Shown here: positions 9,313-18,325 of the stretch, one piece after another | Position numbering within the stretch: position 1 is the stretch's first letter | Layout of the letters: each line of letters opens with the position of its first letter | Assembly: GCA_964482025.1 (NCBI GenBank) | Contig: CAYZVN010000017.1 | Span: 1 to 51,810, forward strand | From: UBA5868 sp964482025 | GTDB lineage: Bacteria > Pseudomonadota > Gammaproteobacteria > Pseudomonadales > Cellvibrionaceae | Direction of reading: 5' to 3' | DNA: 51,810 bases | Notes under the pieces: model-generated | Database searches by the model: none | What the model saw: only the letters and a program-made list of their open reading frames with translations | What the model was told of the DNA's origin: nothing | Made by a program: the position numbers and the translations under genes

Positions 9313-9317
9313 ACCCT

Positions 9318-9358
9318 GAGGGTCATCCATCGCTATGGATGACCCTCTCTCTTTCTTT
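9318..9358 (+). terminator. Intrinsic terminator after the Deg protease
   Basis: Perfect 13-bp stem GAGGGTCATCCAT (9318-9330) / ATGGATGACCCTC (9335-9347) with loop CGCT. A pyrimidine tract rich in T but interrupted by C follows. The stem begins five bases after the stop codon. Confidence 0.8.
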
Positions 9359-9788
9359 CCTCTCTCTTTCCTCCATATACAAACTGATCAACTATTATCG
9401 GTTGGGCTTTGCCGCGCGCAAAGTCACCGAGATAAGGTGATTTCAATCCATGGATTGAGCATGAAAATAAACCAACGTCTCGGCGCGTACGAGCTAAACT
9501 TCGGTAAGTTTTTGCAATCAACTCGCTGCCCCGATGCGGCAAAAACCTAATGCTGCGGCTCCTTGGCCACTTGCTGACATAAGTGACCGCGATCAGCGGA
9601 ATTCATGAAAATGAGGAGGCAGTTTTGCTGGTGCTCGTGTGTGCGCCAGTGTATAAAGACCAGCGGTCCCGTTGGCGGAAATAACGCTGTGGGGTAAGGC
9701 TGTACCAGCCTGACAATGAATATGCCCGAAGTATCGCTGAGCTTTTGCGGCATCAACCAACCAAAAGTTGGCGCGCACAGGACCCGAT
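9348..9788. other. Leader region upstream of the mrp operon
   Basis: About 440 bases without a convincing gene. Short open frames (for example a 29-codon frame from the ATG at 9461) lack a ribosome-binding site. It must hold the mrp promoter, but I could not assign a convincing -35/-10 pair. A CAGGAC element at 9778-9783 serves as ribosome-binding site for mrpA. No riboswitch pattern was recognised. Confidence 0.4.
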
Positions 9789-12596
9789 ATGACCCTGTTG
9801 TTCTTAATTCTTCTGCCTCTTGCGGGGGCCGCTCTGCCACTGTTGACGGAGCGCTTGGGGCGCAATCTATGTGCCGTAACAACCGCTCTTGCACCATTGG
9901 CCGTGCTCGGGCTGCTGCTCTATCATTTGCCGTCGGTATTGAGCGGCGACATCCAGTATTTTCACCTGCCTTGGTTACCCGCTCTGGGCCTCGATATCAG
10001 CTTGCGTCTCGATGGCCTCAGTATGATGTTTGCATTGCTGATCTCGGGTATCGGCCTGCTGGTTATTCTGTACGCTCGCTATTATTTGTCCGAACAGGAT
10101 TCTCTCGGCAAGCTCTACGCCGTACTGCAGCTATTTATGATGGCGATGCTGGGCATTGTTACCGCAGACAATATATTGCTGCTCATTGTATTTTGGGAGC
10201 TGACCAGTCTCAGTTCCTTTTTGCTGATTGGCTTTTGGTCATATCGCAGCGATGCACGCAAAGGCGCGCGCATGGCGTTATTTATCACCGGAGCAGGTGG
10301 CCTCAGTTTGTTGGGCGGCGCACTATTAATTGGTGAGATCGTCGGCAGCTTTAATATTGGCGATATATTGGCCGCTGGCGAACAAATCCGCGCGCATAGT
10401 CTGTACCCCATCGCCCTGCTGCTGGTGCTGCTCGGCGCATTTACTAAATCCGCACAATTTCCCTTTCATTTTTGGTTGCCTCACGCCATGGCAGCTCCCA
10501 CACCGGTTTCTGCCTATTTGCACTCCGCCACTATGGTAAAGGCGGGCGTCTTTCTGTTGGCGCGCCTGCATCCGGCACTGGCCGATACCGACATGTGGTT
10601 TTTGATTGTCACCAACATCGGCCTCATCACTTTGGTTTTCGCCGCTTATACCGCGATGATGAAGCATGACCTCAAAGGATTGCTGGCTTACTCCACCATC
10701 AGTCATTTGGGTTTGATAACACTGTTACTGGGGCTGGGTACTGAACTGGCGGCCACCGCTGCCGTTTTTCATGTGCTGAATCACGCGATTTTTAAAGCCT
10801 CCTTATTTATGGCGGCCGGTATTATCGACCACGAAACCGGCACGCGGGATATGCGCAAAATTAACGGCCTTTGGCGATTTATGCCGCACACGGCGATGTT
10901 GGCTATGGTGGCGGCTGCCTCTATGGCGGGCGTGCCTTTACTTAACGGGTTTCTGAGTAAGGAGATGTTCTTTAACGAAATCTTACAGCTGCGCTCCTAC
11001 GGTTTTTTAAATTGGTTAGTCCCCATTCTCGCCACAGTCGCCGGTATTTTTGCGGTGGCCTACTCCTGGCGATTTATCCACGACGTATTTTTTAACGGTA
11101 AGCCGATCGATCTGCCAAAATACCCCCCGCACGAACCACCCCGCTATATGAAGGTGCCTGTCGAAATTTTGGTGGTTCTGTGTCTGATGGTGGGGGTTAT
11201 GCCGAACCTAACGGTTGCGCCCTTGATCAATGCGGCATCTGCGGTAGTCGTAGGGGGAGACTTGCAGGTGTACGAGATTGCTCTTTGGCACGGCTTCAAT
11301 CTGCCTCTTGTTATGAGCTTCATCGCGCTGGCCGGCGGGCTGCTGCTTTACAGTCAGCGCAAAGGATTGTTTGCCTTTTATGATCGGGGGTTCCACCACG
11401 ATCAAAAGCTTGTCTTTGAAGCGCGGATACAGCGCGGGGTGCGAGGCTCGCGCTGGCTAACAGACAAATTGGAGAATGGCTCATTGCAGCGCTATATCAT
11501 GCTGCTGGTGGTGACGGCGTTGGTGGCGGGCGCAGCAGGCGTTTGGCCGCTGGCAAACTTAGGTGGGTTACAGCCGCTCACACCGATCGATGGCGTGAGC
11601 GTTTTAGCGGTGATCATCCTGGTGGTGGGCGCCATAGGCACGGTATTAGTGCATCACAACCGGTTGGCGGCATTGCTGTTATTGAGTGTCGTGGGCTTGA
11701 TCGTAGCCCTGATTTTTGTGCGTTTCGCCGCTCCCGATTTGGCGTTGACGCAACTGTCGGTCGAGGTCGTCACTATAGTGCTGATGATGCTGGCCCTGTA
11801 CTTTTTGCCCCAGCTCACCCCCAACGAATCCCCGCCGTGGCGAGTTTCCCGCGATGTGATTATTGCCACCGCCGCAGGTCTTGGGGTGGGGTTGATCACC
11901 TGGGCGGTGTTGACTCGTCCCTATCACACCATCGCCGAATACTTTCTGGCCAACAGTGTCAGTGGTGGCGGTGGGACCAACGTCGTGAATGTGATTTTGG
12001 TGGACTTTCGCGGCTTTGACACCCTGGGGGAGATCACCGTGCTGGCAGTCGCCGCTGTCGGCATCTTTGCTATGTTGCAGAATCTTAAACTGCCACTGCC
12101 TCAGACCGATGGGGATGGCCGCCAGTGGGCGCGCGATCCCTATCCCCCGATTCTCGCCGTGCTCGCGCGCGTTCTTCTGCCCTTGGCGTTACTTGTTTCC
12201 GCTTATATTTTTCTGCGTGGACACAATTTACCGGGAGGCGGGTTTATCGCGGGTCTCATCACTAGCGTAGCGCTGATCCTGCAATACGTTTCCAGCGGTG
12301 TGGTGTGGATGCAGCAACGGCTAGGCTGGAACTACCGCAGTATGGCGGCGCTGGGGGTGGTCATAGCCGCACTTACCGGCCTGGGGAGCCTCGCCTGGGG
12401 GTATCCGTATCTCACGTCCAGTTTCACTCACGTGCATTGGCCGGTGGTGGGTGACTTTGAGTTGGCGACCGCGCTGCTGTTCGATCTGGGCGTCTACCTC
12501 ACCGTGGTCGGGGCGACGCTGCTCATCCTCGCCCAGCTCGGGCTGCTGTCTCAGCCGGGGAGTACGCCTGTTGCCGCAGTAGAGGAGGGCGCCTGA
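9789..12596 (+). CDS. mrpA: Na+/H+ antiporter subunit A (MrpA fused with MrpB)
   Basis: Largest subunit of the multisubunit cation/proton antiporter (also Mnh, Sha, Pha), 935 residues. The N-terminal ~750 residues are a polytopic NuoL-like proton-channel module with the conserved HSATMVKAGVFLLAR and LLAYSTISHLG stretches, then the MrpA-specific C-terminal segment (DLALTQLSVEVVTIVLMMLALYF, read in two parts). The last ~170 residues, beginning near RVLLPLALLVSAYIFLRGHN, are an MrpB/MnhB domain, so A and B are fused as in PhaA of rhizobia and many gammaproteobacteria. The ATG at 9789 is preferred to an in-frame TTG 21 bases upstream because of the CAGGAC site. It is the first of six tightly packed genes. 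Role: sodium and pH homeostasis. Confidence 0.95.
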   Translation: MTLLFLILLPLAGAALPLLTERLGRNLCAVTTALAPLAVLGLLLYHLPSVLSGDIQYFHLPWLPALGLDISLRLDGLSMMFALLISGIGLLVILYARYYLSEQDSLGKLYAVLQLFMMAMLGIVTADNILLLIVFWELTSLSSFLLIGFWSYRSDARKGARMALFITGAGGLSLLGGALLIGEIVGSFNIGDILAAGEQIRAHSLYPIALLLVLLGAFTKSAQFPFHFWLPHAMAAPTPVSAYLHSATMVKAGVFLLARLHPALADTDMWFLIVTNIGLITLVFAAYTAMMKHDLKGLLAYSTISHLGLITLLLGLGTELAATAAVFHVLNHAIFKASLFMAAGIIDHETGTRDMRKINGLWRFMPHTAMLAMVAAASMAGVPLLNGFLSKEMFFNEILQLRSYGFLNWLVPILATVAGIFAVAYSWRFIHDVFFNGKPIDLPKYPPHEPPRYMKVPVEILVVLCLMVGVMPNLTVAPLINAASAVVVGGDLQVYEIALWHGFNLPLVMSFIALAGGLLLYSQRKGLFAFYDRGFHHDQKLVFEARIQRGVRGSRWLTDKLENGSLQRYIMLLVVTALVAGAAGVWPLANLGGLQPLTPIDGVSVLAVIILVVGAIGTVLVHHNRLAALLLLSVVGLIVALIFVRFAAPDLALTQLSVEVVTIVLMMLALYFLPQLTPNESPPWRVSRDVIIATAAGLGVGLITWAVLTRPYHTIAEYFLANSVSGGGGTNVVNVILVDFRGFDTLGEITVLAVAAVGIFAMLQNLKLPLPQTDGDGRQWARDPYPPILAVLARVLLPLALLVSAYIFLRGHNLPGGGFIAGLITSVALILQYVSSGVVWMQQRLGWNYRSMAALGVVIAALTGLGSLAWGYPYLTSSFTHVHWPVVGDFELATALLFDLGVYLTVVGATLLILAQLGLLSQPGSTPVAAVEEGA

Positions 12597-12931
12597 TGGA
12601 GGCATTGGTTGCTGTGGTGATCGCGGTACTGACCAGTTGCGGGGTGTATTTGATGCTGCGCGCACGCACTTTTCCGGTCATTCTCGGCATCACTTTACTG
12701 TCCTATGGGGTCAATCTCTTTATTTTCGTGATGGGAAGACTTTCTTCGGGCAACCCGGCAGTCATCGGCAGCGGCGACACTTATCCGGATCCCTTACCGC
12801 AAGCGCTGGTGTTGACAGCCATTGTTATCGGCTTCGCCATGACGGCTTTTACTTTGGTGCTCGCACTGCTGGCGCGCGCCGAGCTCGGCAATGACCACGT
12901 GGACGGTAAAGAAGAGGAGAATTCACCGTGA
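12596..12931 (+). CDS. mrpC: Na+/H+ antiporter subunit C
   Basis: NuoK-like subunit of the Mrp antiporter, 111 residues with three membrane helices and the loop GSGDTYPDPLPQALVLTAIV that marks MrpC. The start codon overlaps the mrpA stop by one base, and GAGGAGGG at 12583-12590 is a good ribosome-binding site. The last codons overlap mrpD by four bases. The C-terminus is hydrophilic and acidic. Confidence 0.95.
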   Translation: MEALVAVVIAVLTSCGVYLMLRARTFPVILGITLLSYGVNLFIFVMGRLSSGNPAVIGSGDTYPDPLPQALVLTAIVIGFAMTAFTLVLALLARAELGNDHVDGKEEENSP

Positions 12932-14448
12932 GCCATTGGATCATTGCACCCATTTTGTTGCCGCTCTTTACCGGCTTGCTTCTGGTCATAGGTGCAGGCT
13001 TAGGGCGGCAAGTTGCGCGGGTGATCAGCCTGGCGAGCTTAGCGCTGCTCCTGGCTGTCGAAGTCTACTTGCTGTCCATCGCGGCCGCAGGAGAGGTATC
13101 GCTTTACGCCTTGGGCAATTGGCCGCCGCCGTTCGGCATAGTGTTGCAGCTGGATCGTCTGGCCGCTCTGATGTTGGTGATGACCGGGGTGCTTGCCCTG
13201 TTTTGCGTGGGTTATGCCGCGGTCGATCGAGACGGCCCCGGCGACAGTTTTCATCCTCTGGTTCATTTATTGTTGCTCGGCCTCAACGGTGCGTTTCTCA
13301 CCGGCGACCTCTTTAATTTATTTGTCTTTTTCGAAGTGCTGCTGCTCGCCTCCTATGCTTTGTTACTGCACGGAGGCGGAGCCCGCCGCGCCAGAGCAGG
13401 GCTGCACTATGTCATGCTGAATTTAGCGGGCTCCGCGCTGTTCTTAATTGCAGTGGCATTGCTATACGGCGTTACCGGCACCCTGAATATGGCCGACATG
13501 GGGGAGCGCATCGTCGCCCTGGAGCCGGCGGACCGTCCGCTCGCGCACACCGGCGGGTTGCTCTTGTTTGTCGTGTTCGGCCTTAAGGCGGCAATCGCAC
13601 CCTTGTACTTCTGGCTGCCGAGCGCTTATGCGGCGGCAACGGGGCCGGTGGCTGCACTGTTCGCGGTGATGACAAAGGTGGGTATTTACTCCATTGTGCG
13701 GGTCTACAGCTTGGTATTTGCCGCCGATGAAGGTGGTTTTGCCAGTTTCTTAGCGCCTTGGTTGTGGTGGGTGGCTCTGGTGACATTGGCACTTGGCGTG
13801 GTGGGGACTTTGGGCGCGCGCGAGCTGCGTCAACAGGTTGCCTATTTAGTGATTGTTTCGGTGGGGACGCTGTTAGTCGGGCTGGCGATGAATACCATCG
13901 AATCCTTAGCAGCGCTCCTATATTACCTGGTGCATTCAACTTGGATCTGCGCTGCTTTGTTCCTCTTAGCGGATGTGATACGCCAACAGCGCGGTGATGC
14001 CTCCGACACTATTAGCAGCGGTCCGCCACTCTTGCAGGGGACGGCGCTGGGCATTCTGTTTTTTATCGCCGCCGCCACCGTTGTTGGTATGCCGCCAACC
14101 AGTGGCTTTATCGGTAAAGTGGGGCTGATGCAAGCGGCGGCATCCCCACAGCAGGCCATGTGGGTGTGGTCTGCGCTATTGCTATCGGGTTTGCTGAGTA
14201 TTTCCGCCCTCAGTCGTACCGGCAGTACGTTTTTCTGGCGTACCCAGGGAGAGGTTACCGGTGAGGGGCATGCAAGCGTCGGCGTATACGCGGCCATCGG
14301 CGGACTTGTGTTGCTAACCCTTATTCTCAGTTTTGCCGGCAATAGGGTTTTACCCTTTATGGAGGCCACCGCCGAGCAGCTCTCGAGTCCGTCGGCCTAT
14401 GGTCGCGCCGCTACGCAGTTTCAACCGGTTTATGAGGGGGCGCAATGA
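12928..14448 (+). CDS. mrpD: Na+/H+ antiporter subunit D
   Basis: NuoM/NuoN-like polytopic subunit of the Mrp antiporter, 506 residues with about 14 membrane helices. Conserved stretches include FNLFVFFEVLLLASYALLLH and FGLKAAIAPLYFWLPSAYA, where the Lys in the latter helix is part of the proton path of this superfamily. The GTG start overlaps the mrpC stop as GTGA. An internal MPPTSGFIGKVGL segment matches the family. It works in one complex with the A/B, C, E, F and G subunits. Confidence 0.95.
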   Translation: MSHWIIAPILLPLFTGLLLVIGAGLGRQVARVISLASLALLLAVEVYLLSIAAAGEVSLYALGNWPPPFGIVLQLDRLAALMLVMTGVLALFCVGYAAVDRDGPGDSFHPLVHLLLLGLNGAFLTGDLFNLFVFFEVLLLASYALLLHGGGARRARAGLHYVMLNLAGSALFLIAVALLYGVTGTLNMADMGERIVALEPADRPLAHTGGLLLFVVFGLKAAIAPLYFWLPSAYAAATGPVAALFAVMTKVGIYSIVRVYSLVFAADEGGFASFLAPWLWWVALVTLALGVVGTLGARELRQQVAYLVIVSVGTLLVGLAMNTIESLAALLYYLVHSTWICAALFLLADVIRQQRGDASDTISSGPPLLQGTALGILFFIAAATVVGMPPTSGFIGKVGLMQAAASPQQAMWVWSALLLSGLLSISALSRTGSTFFWRTQGEVTGEGHASVGVYAAIGGLVLLTLILSFAGNRVLPFMEATAEQLSSPSAYGRAATQFQPVYEGAQ

Positions 14449-14966
14449 CCACCACAAGCAAAGCCCCCGACTCTTTCTGGCGCCGTTGCTGGCCTCGCCC
14501 CGCGCTCAGCGCGCTGTTATGGACACTGTGGATGTTGCTCGTCAACGACATCAGTGTTGGTCATATGTTGCTCGCCCTATTTTGGGCCTGGCTTATCCCT
14601 TTTTGTACCCATAGTTTTTGGCCGGGCGTCATGACAGTGCGCCGGCCCTGGCTGGCAGTGAAGTTCTTCAGCCTGGTGGTGTGGGACATATTGGTGGCGA
14701 ATTGGGTGGTCGCGAGCATGATATTGCGCCCTGCGGACCGCCTGCAGCCGGCCTTTTTTTTGTTGCCTTTGGATGTGCAGGAGGATTTTGTCATCACCCT
14801 ATTGGCGAGCACGGTTTCGCTGACGCCGGGCACAGTATCCGCCGATGTGAGCATCGACCGCCGCCACTTGCTGATTCACTCTCTTCATGTGAAAGACGAG
14901 CAGCAAGCGATCGCCCAAATTAAACAGCGATATGAGGCCCCATTGAAGGAGATCTTTGCATGCTGA
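14445..14966 (+). CDS. mrpE: Na+/H+ antiporter subunit E
   Basis: MrpE/MnhE subunit, 173 residues. Two or three N-terminal membrane helices precede a cytoplasmic domain with the family hallmark STVSLTPGTVSADV and IHSLHV. The start overlaps the mrpD stop (ATGA), and the end overlaps mrpF by seven bases. It is required for assembly of the complex in characterised systems. It is on the long side at the N-terminus, with about 20 extra residues before the first helix. Confidence 0.93.
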   Translation: MTTTSKAPDSFWRRCWPRPALSALLWTLWMLLVNDISVGHMLLALFWAWLIPFCTHSFWPGVMTVRRPWLAVKFFSLVVWDILVANWVVASMILRPADRLQPAFFLLPLDVQEDFVITLLASTVSLTPGTVSADVSIDRRHLLIHSLHVKDEQQAIAQIKQRYEAPLKEIFAC

Positions 14967-15229
14967 GTACGGTCATCCCCATCGCTTTATTTATTGTTAG
15001 TCTCGCATTGGCCCTGAACCTGTGGCGTCTCGTGCGTGGGCCCTCTCTGCCGGATCGCATACTTGCCCTCGACACCATGTCCATCAACGCCATCGCGTTG
15101 TTGGTGCTCTATGGAATGTATCAACAGTCGACGTTTTATTTTGAGGCAGCATTATTGATAGCGGTGATGGGCTTTGTCGGTACCGTCGTGCTCTCCAAAT
15201 ATTTGCTGCGCGGTGACATCATCGAATAA
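14960..15229 (+). CDS. mrpF: Na+/H+ antiporter subunit F
   Basis: MrpF/MnhF, 89 residues, three membrane helices, with the conserved motif GPSLPDRILALDTMSINAIA between helices 1 and 2. The start lies inside the end of mrpE. GAAGGAG at 14945-14951 is the ribosome-binding site. Normal length for the family. Confidence 0.93.
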   Translation: MLSTVIPIALFIVSLALALNLWRLVRGPSLPDRILALDTMSINAIALLVLYGMYQQSTFYFEAALLIAVMGFVGTVVLSKYLLRGDIIE

Positions 15230-15245
15230 GCACGCGAGAAAACCT

Positions 15246-15593
15246 ATGTCATTACTGATCGAAATTGTCATTTCCATCTGTCTGCTGCTCGGAGCCGGCT
15301 TTGCCCTTGTAGGGTCTGTTGGGCTTGCGCGATTGCCCGATTTTTACATGCGTCTGCACGGCCCCACTAAAGCCAGTACGCTCGGTGTTGGAGGCATGAT
15401 TATCGGCTCGCTGATTTTCTTTAGCACTCGCGGCGAAGGACTGAGCTTGCACGAAATTCTCATCGCCTTATTTTTGTTTATCACCGCACCGGTCAGCGCC
15501 CATATAGTGGCGAAAGCGGCTCTGCATTTACAGCTTCCCGCGGTGGAGCGCACTCGTGGGCTGACGGTCACCAGACGCCGCGATGATGCATAA
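15246..15593 (+). CDS. mrpG: Na+/H+ antiporter subunit G
   Basis: MrpG/MnhG, 115 residues, three membrane helices, with the family motif GLARLPDFYMRLHGPTKAST and HIVAKAALH in the last helix. The start ATG at 15246 follows mrpF by 16 bases; a longer in-frame upstream reading overlaps mrpF and is rejected. It closes the antiporter operon. The next gene starts 43 bases on, so read-through is possible. Confidence 0.93.
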   Translation: MSLLIEIVISICLLLGAGFALVGSVGLARLPDFYMRLHGPTKASTLGVGGMIIGSLIFFSTRGEGLSLHEILIALFLFITAPVSAHIVAKAALHLQLPAVERTRGLTVTRRRDDA

Positions 15594-15636
15594 TGCACGA
15601 ATCCTCATCCACAGCGCCGACACCGAGAGAACTTCT

Positions 15637-16233
15637 ATGAACATGATCAGCAAAAACCTCCTAAAGTGTATCGCCGGCCTGCTAATTTGCTTGAATGCTT
15701 CGCTAGTTCTCGCTGCTGAAAGACCCGCCACAGTGACGGATCAATTACTGGCGTTGCTGCTGGAAAAACACCTGCCGGAGCCTCTTTATGAGCAGGGCAG
15801 CAATCCCTGGCCCGGCGGCAATTACTCCCTTGAAGTGCACAAGCTCGGTCGCCCTGAAGTTACCAGTACTGCCGATCATATTTTGGTGAAAATTCCACTT
15901 AAAGTTTTGATTGCCGGTAATGTTGGCAGCGAATTTTTGCAATTAAAAATGGCGTGTAACAGCAGTTTTACCACCACGGGTGAAATCATCTTTAAGCCCA
16001 CTAAGCCCGGATTGGTTGCTCACCTCGAATCCGCGATAACGCTGCCTATCCCGGCGGCGATGGCGAGCTGTGATAGCATGCAGTTTCCAGTAGAAGAGTA
16101 CTTGCGCGCGGTGGTAGCAAAAAATAAGCGGCAGTGGGAATTAAAACTGGATGCCGAAATGAAAGGGTGGCTGAGTGCGGATCCCGCTTTGGCGAGGACG
16201 GGCGAAATAACTGCAGGTAAAGCATCGCAATAA
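15637..16233 (+). CDS. Exported protein of unknown function
   Basis: Not assigned to a family. The product has 198 residues, with a signal peptide of about residues 1-27 (hydrophobic LLKCIAGLLICLNASLVLA, then AERP). The mature part is beta-rich, with two cysteines (around residues 108 and 147) that could form a disulfide, and ends in a charged helix. The ATG at 15637 gives a proper signal peptide; an in-frame start 54 bases upstream overlaps mrpG and adds a hydrophilic lead. It follows mrpG on the same strand and converges with the small membrane gene at 16253. The pattern of alternating strands is vaguely like lipid-binding periplasmic proteins, but that is only an impression. Confidence 0.65.
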   Translation: MNMISKNLLKCIAGLLICLNASLVLAAERPATVTDQLLALLLEKHLPEPLYEQGSNPWPGGNYSLEVHKLGRPEVTSTADHILVKIPLKVLIAGNVGSEFLQLKMACNSSFTTTGEIIFKPTKPGLVAHLESAITLPIPAAMASCDSMQFPVEEYLRAVVAKNKRQWELKLDAEMKGWLSADPALARTGEITAGKASQ

Positions 16234-16252
16234 ATAAAAAATAACGTTGATA

Positions 16253-16531
16253 TTATAGATCAACATCCACTCCGTCCTTGCCTGACAACCGGCCCAACCT
16301 TCGGAGCGTAAGCGCAATGGCTCTGAACGGAAAGTCAATAATAAACTCCAATGCATCGTACCAATGGCTTTCACTATCCCTATTTTTTGGCCACAGGTGA
16401 TGTGCAATCACGAAACCCAAAAGACACGCGATAAAGACATAAATATTGAAGGCATTTGCCCAAAGGTCGTATATCAAATAGAGACTGATACAAAATACAC
16501 TGATGGCGAGCACCGCGCGAAAGTCATTCAT
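16253..16531 (-). CDS. Small membrane protein (92 aa), unknown function
   Basis: Two hydrophobic segments (about residues 4-25 and 30-47) are followed by the conserved-looking HHLWPKNRDSESHWYDALEF and a basic amphipathic tail RAIALTLRRLGRL. The C-terminal part has the look of a peripheral helix at the inner membrane. The start ATG is preceded by GGGAA. It lies divergent to the TlpA-like gene. No function can be assigned. Confidence 0.6.
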   Translation of the reverse strand: MNDFRAVLAISVFCISLYLIYDLWANAFNIYVFIACLLGFVIAHHLWPKNRDSESHWYDALEFIIDFPFRAIALTLRRLGRLSGKDGVDVDL

Positions 16532-16656
16532 AAAGTATTCCCAAAAAGTCCTGTTTCTTACGGGTGGCGCTCATCTTATGTGCGGCGGCTTGATGTGTCG
16601 AGTTGCAAAATAGCGCGTAATCCCCTTCATCTTTTAATGCGCCTTGAGAGACTAAT

Positions 16657-17460
16657 ATGATTTCGCTGAGTATAGGCCCGTTGATTTTCACTCCCGCGCG
16701 CTTGGTATTTGCGGTTGCTTTTGCGGTTGCGTTCGCAACCGGGTGGTGGTGGGCGAGAAAGGCAAAGGTCTCCATCGAGCCGGTCATCAGCGCCATGCTC
16801 TTGCTCGGGCTTACCGCCGCGAGATTGGCCTTCGTTGCACTCTATCCAACCGACTACCTCCAGCAACCCTGGCGCATTATCGATATTCGCGATGGGGGAT
16901 TTATCTTCGAGGCGGGCGTTGTCGCAGCGTTGATCGTCGGCCTTTACCACGCCTGGAGAGCACCTTTGCGACGACCGGCGGTAACAGCGGCTACTTTGAG
17001 TGGTGTCTTGGTCTGGGGAGTGGGGACGGCCCTCTTCAAAGTACTGGCGCCGCCGCCAGCGGGAATTGCCGCACTGCCATTGCAGACGCTTGAGGGTGAG
17101 CCTTTCTTTTATGCGCTGGCGGACAAGCCTGTAGTCGCGAATCTCTGGGCGACTTGGTGCCCGCCTTGCCGGCGCGAAATGCCCGTTCTGGCAGACGCGC
17201 AGTCGCGTGAAAAAGACATTGATTTTATTTTCGTCAATCAAGGAGAAGCGGCGGAATCGGTGCACGCTTATCTGAATCAGCAGGCATTTACCCTCGACCG
17301 CGTTTATTTGGATGAACAGGGTGAGTGGTCTGCGCAAATGGGTGCGGCGGGCATGCCGACGACCCTATTTTTTGACAAAGAAGGAAACTTAGTTGGCGCC
17401 CATACCGGTGAGCTGTCGCAGGAAAGCCTTAAACACGCGCTGAAGCGTTATTTTCGATAA
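16657..17460 (+). CDS. TlpA/ResA-like thiol-disulfide oxidoreductase with an N-terminal multi-helix membrane region
   Basis: Membrane-bound thioredoxin-fold protein, 267 residues. Residues 1-130 hold about four membrane helices. They begin ISLSIGPLIFTPARL and contain IRDGGFIFEAG, which recalls the beginning and the D-GG--E core of prolipoprotein diacylglyceryl transferase (Lgt) without the catalytic remainder. The C-terminal TlpA-like domain (about 135-267) has the active site WCPPC (Cys168, Cys171) and cis-Pro234 in GMPTT. The domain would face the periplasm and act in disulfide reduction, for instance in cytochrome c or envelope protein maturation; the partner is unknown. It is followed 18 bases later by mtgA. 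Confidence 0.85.
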   Translation: MISLSIGPLIFTPARLVFAVAFAVAFATGWWWARKAKVSIEPVISAMLLLGLTAARLAFVALYPTDYLQQPWRIIDIRDGGFIFEAGVVAALIVGLYHAWRAPLRRPAVTAATLSGVLVWGVGTALFKVLAPPPAGIAALPLQTLEGEPFFYALADKPVVANLWATWCPPCRREMPVLADAQSREKDIDFIFVNQGEAAESVHAYLNQQAFTLDRVYLDEQGEWSAQMGAAGMPTTLFFDKEGNLVGAHTGELSQESLKHALKRYFR

Positions 17461-17478
17461 TCGGTTAACGAGTCACAT

Positions 17479-18183
17479 ATGTCCAGGTCTTCGTCTAGCG
17501 GTAGAAGCCTTGTCAGGCGAATCCTATTTGTCGCGTTCTTGCTGTTGTTCCTATACGAGTCCTGGATTTTCGGCCAGGTGCTGTGGTGGAAGTGGAACGC
17601 TCCGCAGAGCACCAGTTTTATGGCGATCCGCCTTGAGGAGCTGAAAGCGCAAAATCCCGCTGCGACGCTGCGCTATCAGTGGGTCGATTACGATGAAATT
17701 TCCTCACATTTAAAGCGCGCCGTCATCGCGGCTGAAGACGGGAAGTTTATTAATCACAATGGCTTTGATTGGAGCAGCATTAAAAAAGCCATGAAGAAAA
17801 ATATTCAGCGTGGCGAGCCCGCAGCGGGTGGTTCCACCATCAGCCAACAATTAGCGAAAAATCTGTTTCTTTCTCCCTCGAAAAATTATTTGCGCAAGCT
17901 GCAGGAAGCGGCGATCACGGTCATGATCGAAGCGACCTGGGACAAGCGCCGAATATTGGAAGTTTATTTAAATGTGGTGGAGTGGGGCGATGGCACCTTT
18001 GGTGCGCAGGCGGCGGCGCAAAAACACTATCGGACTCACGCCGCCAACCTCACCCCCGCGCAGGCCGCACAAATGGCGGTCATGCTGCCAAATCCTCGCC
18101 AGTTTGAGGAGAATTTGCCCGCGTATGCGGTGCGCTATTCGGCAACGGTTCGCCAGCGTATGCCGACGGCGCGAATACCTTGA
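17479..18183 (+). CDS. mtgA: Monofunctional biosynthetic peptidoglycan transglycosylase
   Basis: GT51 glycosyltransferase that polymerises lipid II into glycan strands at the inner membrane, 234 residues (E. coli protein about 242). One N-terminal membrane anchor (residues 14-32). Motif 1 is AAEDGKFINHNGFDW with catalytic Glu86; motif 2 is GGSTISQQLAKNLFLSPSKN; then KRRILEVYLNVVEWGDGTFG. There is no transpeptidase domain, which separates it from class A PBPs. It sits just after the TlpA-like gene and converges with argE. Confidence 0.95.
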   Translation: MSRSSSSGRSLVRRILFVAFLLLFLYESWIFGQVLWWKWNAPQSTSFMAIRLEELKAQNPAATLRYQWVDYDEISSHLKRAVIAAEDGKFINHNGFDWSSIKKAMKKNIQRGEPAAGGSTISQQLAKNLFLSPSKNYLRKLQEAAITVMIEATWDKRRILEVYLNVVEWGDGTFGAQAAAQKHYRTHAANLTPAQAAQMAVMLPNPRQFEENLPAYAVRYSATVRQRMPTARIP

Positions 18184-18255
18184 TGGGGCGATGTGTCGCA
18201 AGGGATGGGAATGTTGAGAACACTTTGCTTCGCCGCCGGCGTAACCTTCTTCGAT

Positions 18256-18287
18256 CGGCGCCCCGTCTGTTGCGGGCCGGGGCGCCG
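18256..18287. terminator. GC-rich hairpin between convergent mtgA and argE
   Basis: Nine-bp stem CGGCGCCCC / GGGGCGCCG with a 14-base loop, extended by CGA/TCG beyond one mismatch. No T-tract follows on either strand, so it may be an atypical bidirectional terminator or only a structured spacer. Confidence 0.35.
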
Positions 18288-18325
18288 TCGATAAAGAACG
18301 GATATTTAAGTCAAAGAAACAACCC

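Noticed and set aside
15583..15636. Earlier start for the exported protein after mrpG
   Set aside because: It overlaps the end of mrpG and would place a hydrophilic segment before the signal peptide; the ATG at 15637 is better.
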